Shown here in pieces: positions 63,091 through 64,000 of a stretch of DNA of 64,000 nt. The first letter of the stretch is position 1; each line of letters starts with the position of its first letter. The notes below the pieces were generated by a model, which saw only the letters and a list, made by a program, of their open reading frames with translations, was not told the origin of the DNA and ran no database searches. The position numbers and the translations under genes were made by a program. The stretch comes from Gordionus sp. m RMFG-2023 (lineage: Eukaryota; Nematomorpha; Gordioida; Chordodea; Parachordodidae): assembly GCF_954871325.1 (NCBI RefSeq), contig NC_088775.1, forward strand, positions 66,999,561 to 67,063,560. Reading direction: 5' to 3'.

Positions 63091-64000
63091 GGTGCTAGCC
63101 GAAGAAAAAACATTGAGGCATTTTAATTTATATTAATTTCTTTCAAAACTGAGTTTCTATCTTTTTAAGAATAACGAAAAGCCTGATAGTTTTAGGCTAA
63201 AAGATTTGGTCTAGCCATTTTTTAGCCGGCTAAAAATATATTTGGTTTGAAGAAGTTTAAAACTAAATTGTTGTAAAATTCAAAAAAAATTAAAAAGTAA
63301 ATGTGTTATTTTAATTATTTTTGTAAACAAAATATTTTTATCTGAATGGGGTTCATTCATTCACAATCACAGCACTGAAAAATAATAATTAATAAACTTA
63401 ACTTCAAAAATATTTAAAAAACGAAAATTATTTTTAAAAAAAATTTTCTATATAAATAACTTAAATGAAATAATTAATAAACAACTTCAAAATATAGAAA
63501 AAAAACGCCTGTTACTTTTTGCCATAATTATCGTCTACAATCAACATGCGTTTTTTTAATATTTTTGAAGTTGTTTATTAATTTTTTTTTAAAAGTTATT
63601 ATTTATATAGAAAATTTTTTCCAAAATAATTTTCGTTTTTTATTATTTTTTGAAGTTAAAGTTATTAATTATTATTTTTCAGTGTGGTGATTGAATAAAA
63701 TTCAGATATAAATATTTTGTTTACAAAAATAATTAAAATAACACATTTACTTTTAAAAAATTGAAAGAAAATCTTGAGAATAAGATTATTTTTTTAAAAA
63801 ATTTTACAATTCTAATTTTAAACTTCTTCAAACCAAATATATTTTTAACCGGCTAAAAAATAGCTAGACCAAGTGTTTTAGCCTAAAACTATCACTCAGG
63901 CTTTTCGGGGTCATTCTTAAAAAGATAGAGGCTCAGATTTGAAAGAATTTAATATAAATTAAAACGCCTCAATGTTAACGGATTTTCTTAGGCAAGCGCC
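63091..64000. repeat. Large foldback palindrome (arms about 420-460 bp), right end open
   Basis: The left arm starts at about 63091 (GGTGCTAGCCGAAGAAA) and ends at 63513. The right arm starts at about 63543 and runs to the window end, where the minus strand reads GGCGCTTGCCTAAGAAA. The whole arms correspond: ACATTGAGGCATTTTAATTT, TTTTAGGCTAAAAGATTTGG, TTTTTTAGCCGGCTAAAAAT, AAGTAAATGTGTTATTTTAA and AACAACTTCAAAAATATA-like words occur in both, inverted. Arms differ by scattered changes and small indels. The loop is about 29 bp (63514-63542). No protein is encoded. This is a foldback or MITE-like element; the superfamily is not determined because no clear terminal motif or target duplication is visible, and it may extend beyond 64000. 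Confidence 0.9.

Overview
The window reads as nuclear DNA of a small-intron, very AT-rich eukaryote, most likely an invertebrate animal. The pointers are several hAT transposons of animal type, a Ty3/gypsy-like retroelement fossil, a non-LTR retrotransposon tail of a type I know from marine invertebrate genomes, and a spliced minus-strand host gene. No bacterial-style operon, rRNA gene or convincing tRNA gene is visible. The species cannot be named from the sequence alone.

Positions 173-49038 form one uninterrupted satellite array with a monomer of about 145 bp (length variants of roughly 131-146 bp), or about 340 monomers when the span is divided by the mean length. Both edges lie inside the window. 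The left 9.2 kb is an older subfamily (A). From about 9330 the array switches inside one hybrid monomer to subfamily B. The B core (about 9.3-42.3 kb) is built from very large, nearly identical multi-monomer blocks: 4031/4032 bp, 3160 bp, and 5765/5896 bp tandem duplications. The right edge (about 42.3-49.04 kb) is again more divergent. The short open frames in the array are by-products of the repeat and are not genes.

From 49039 to 64000 lies an AT-rich transposon graveyard. In order it holds: a LINE 3' tail (49.3 kb); a gypsy-like LTR fossil (49.9-50.9 kb); a Zaphod/ZMYM-type hAT with perfect 8-bp target duplications (51.2-52.3 kb); a possible small membrane protein (52.9-53.2 kb, weak); a decayed minus-strand hAT (53.3-54.0 kb); the 3' part of a host gene on the minus strand (55.1-56.15 kb); a second, longer LINE 3' end (56.3-57.05 kb); a roughly 3.1-kb plus-strand hAT with remnants of a spliced transposase (58.0-61.2 kb); a roughly 1.5-kb minus-strand hAT (61.5-63.0 kb); and one large foldback palindrome that runs to the window end (63.1-64.0 kb).

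The most useful biology outside the satellite is the host gene. Eight exons can be placed with all splice phases compatible and several introns only 27-66 nt long. They encode a coiled coil and end in a stretch resembling the GRIP domain of trans-Golgi golgins. The hAT at 58-61 kb shows equally short introns (about 34-49 nt), so very small introns look like a property of this genome.
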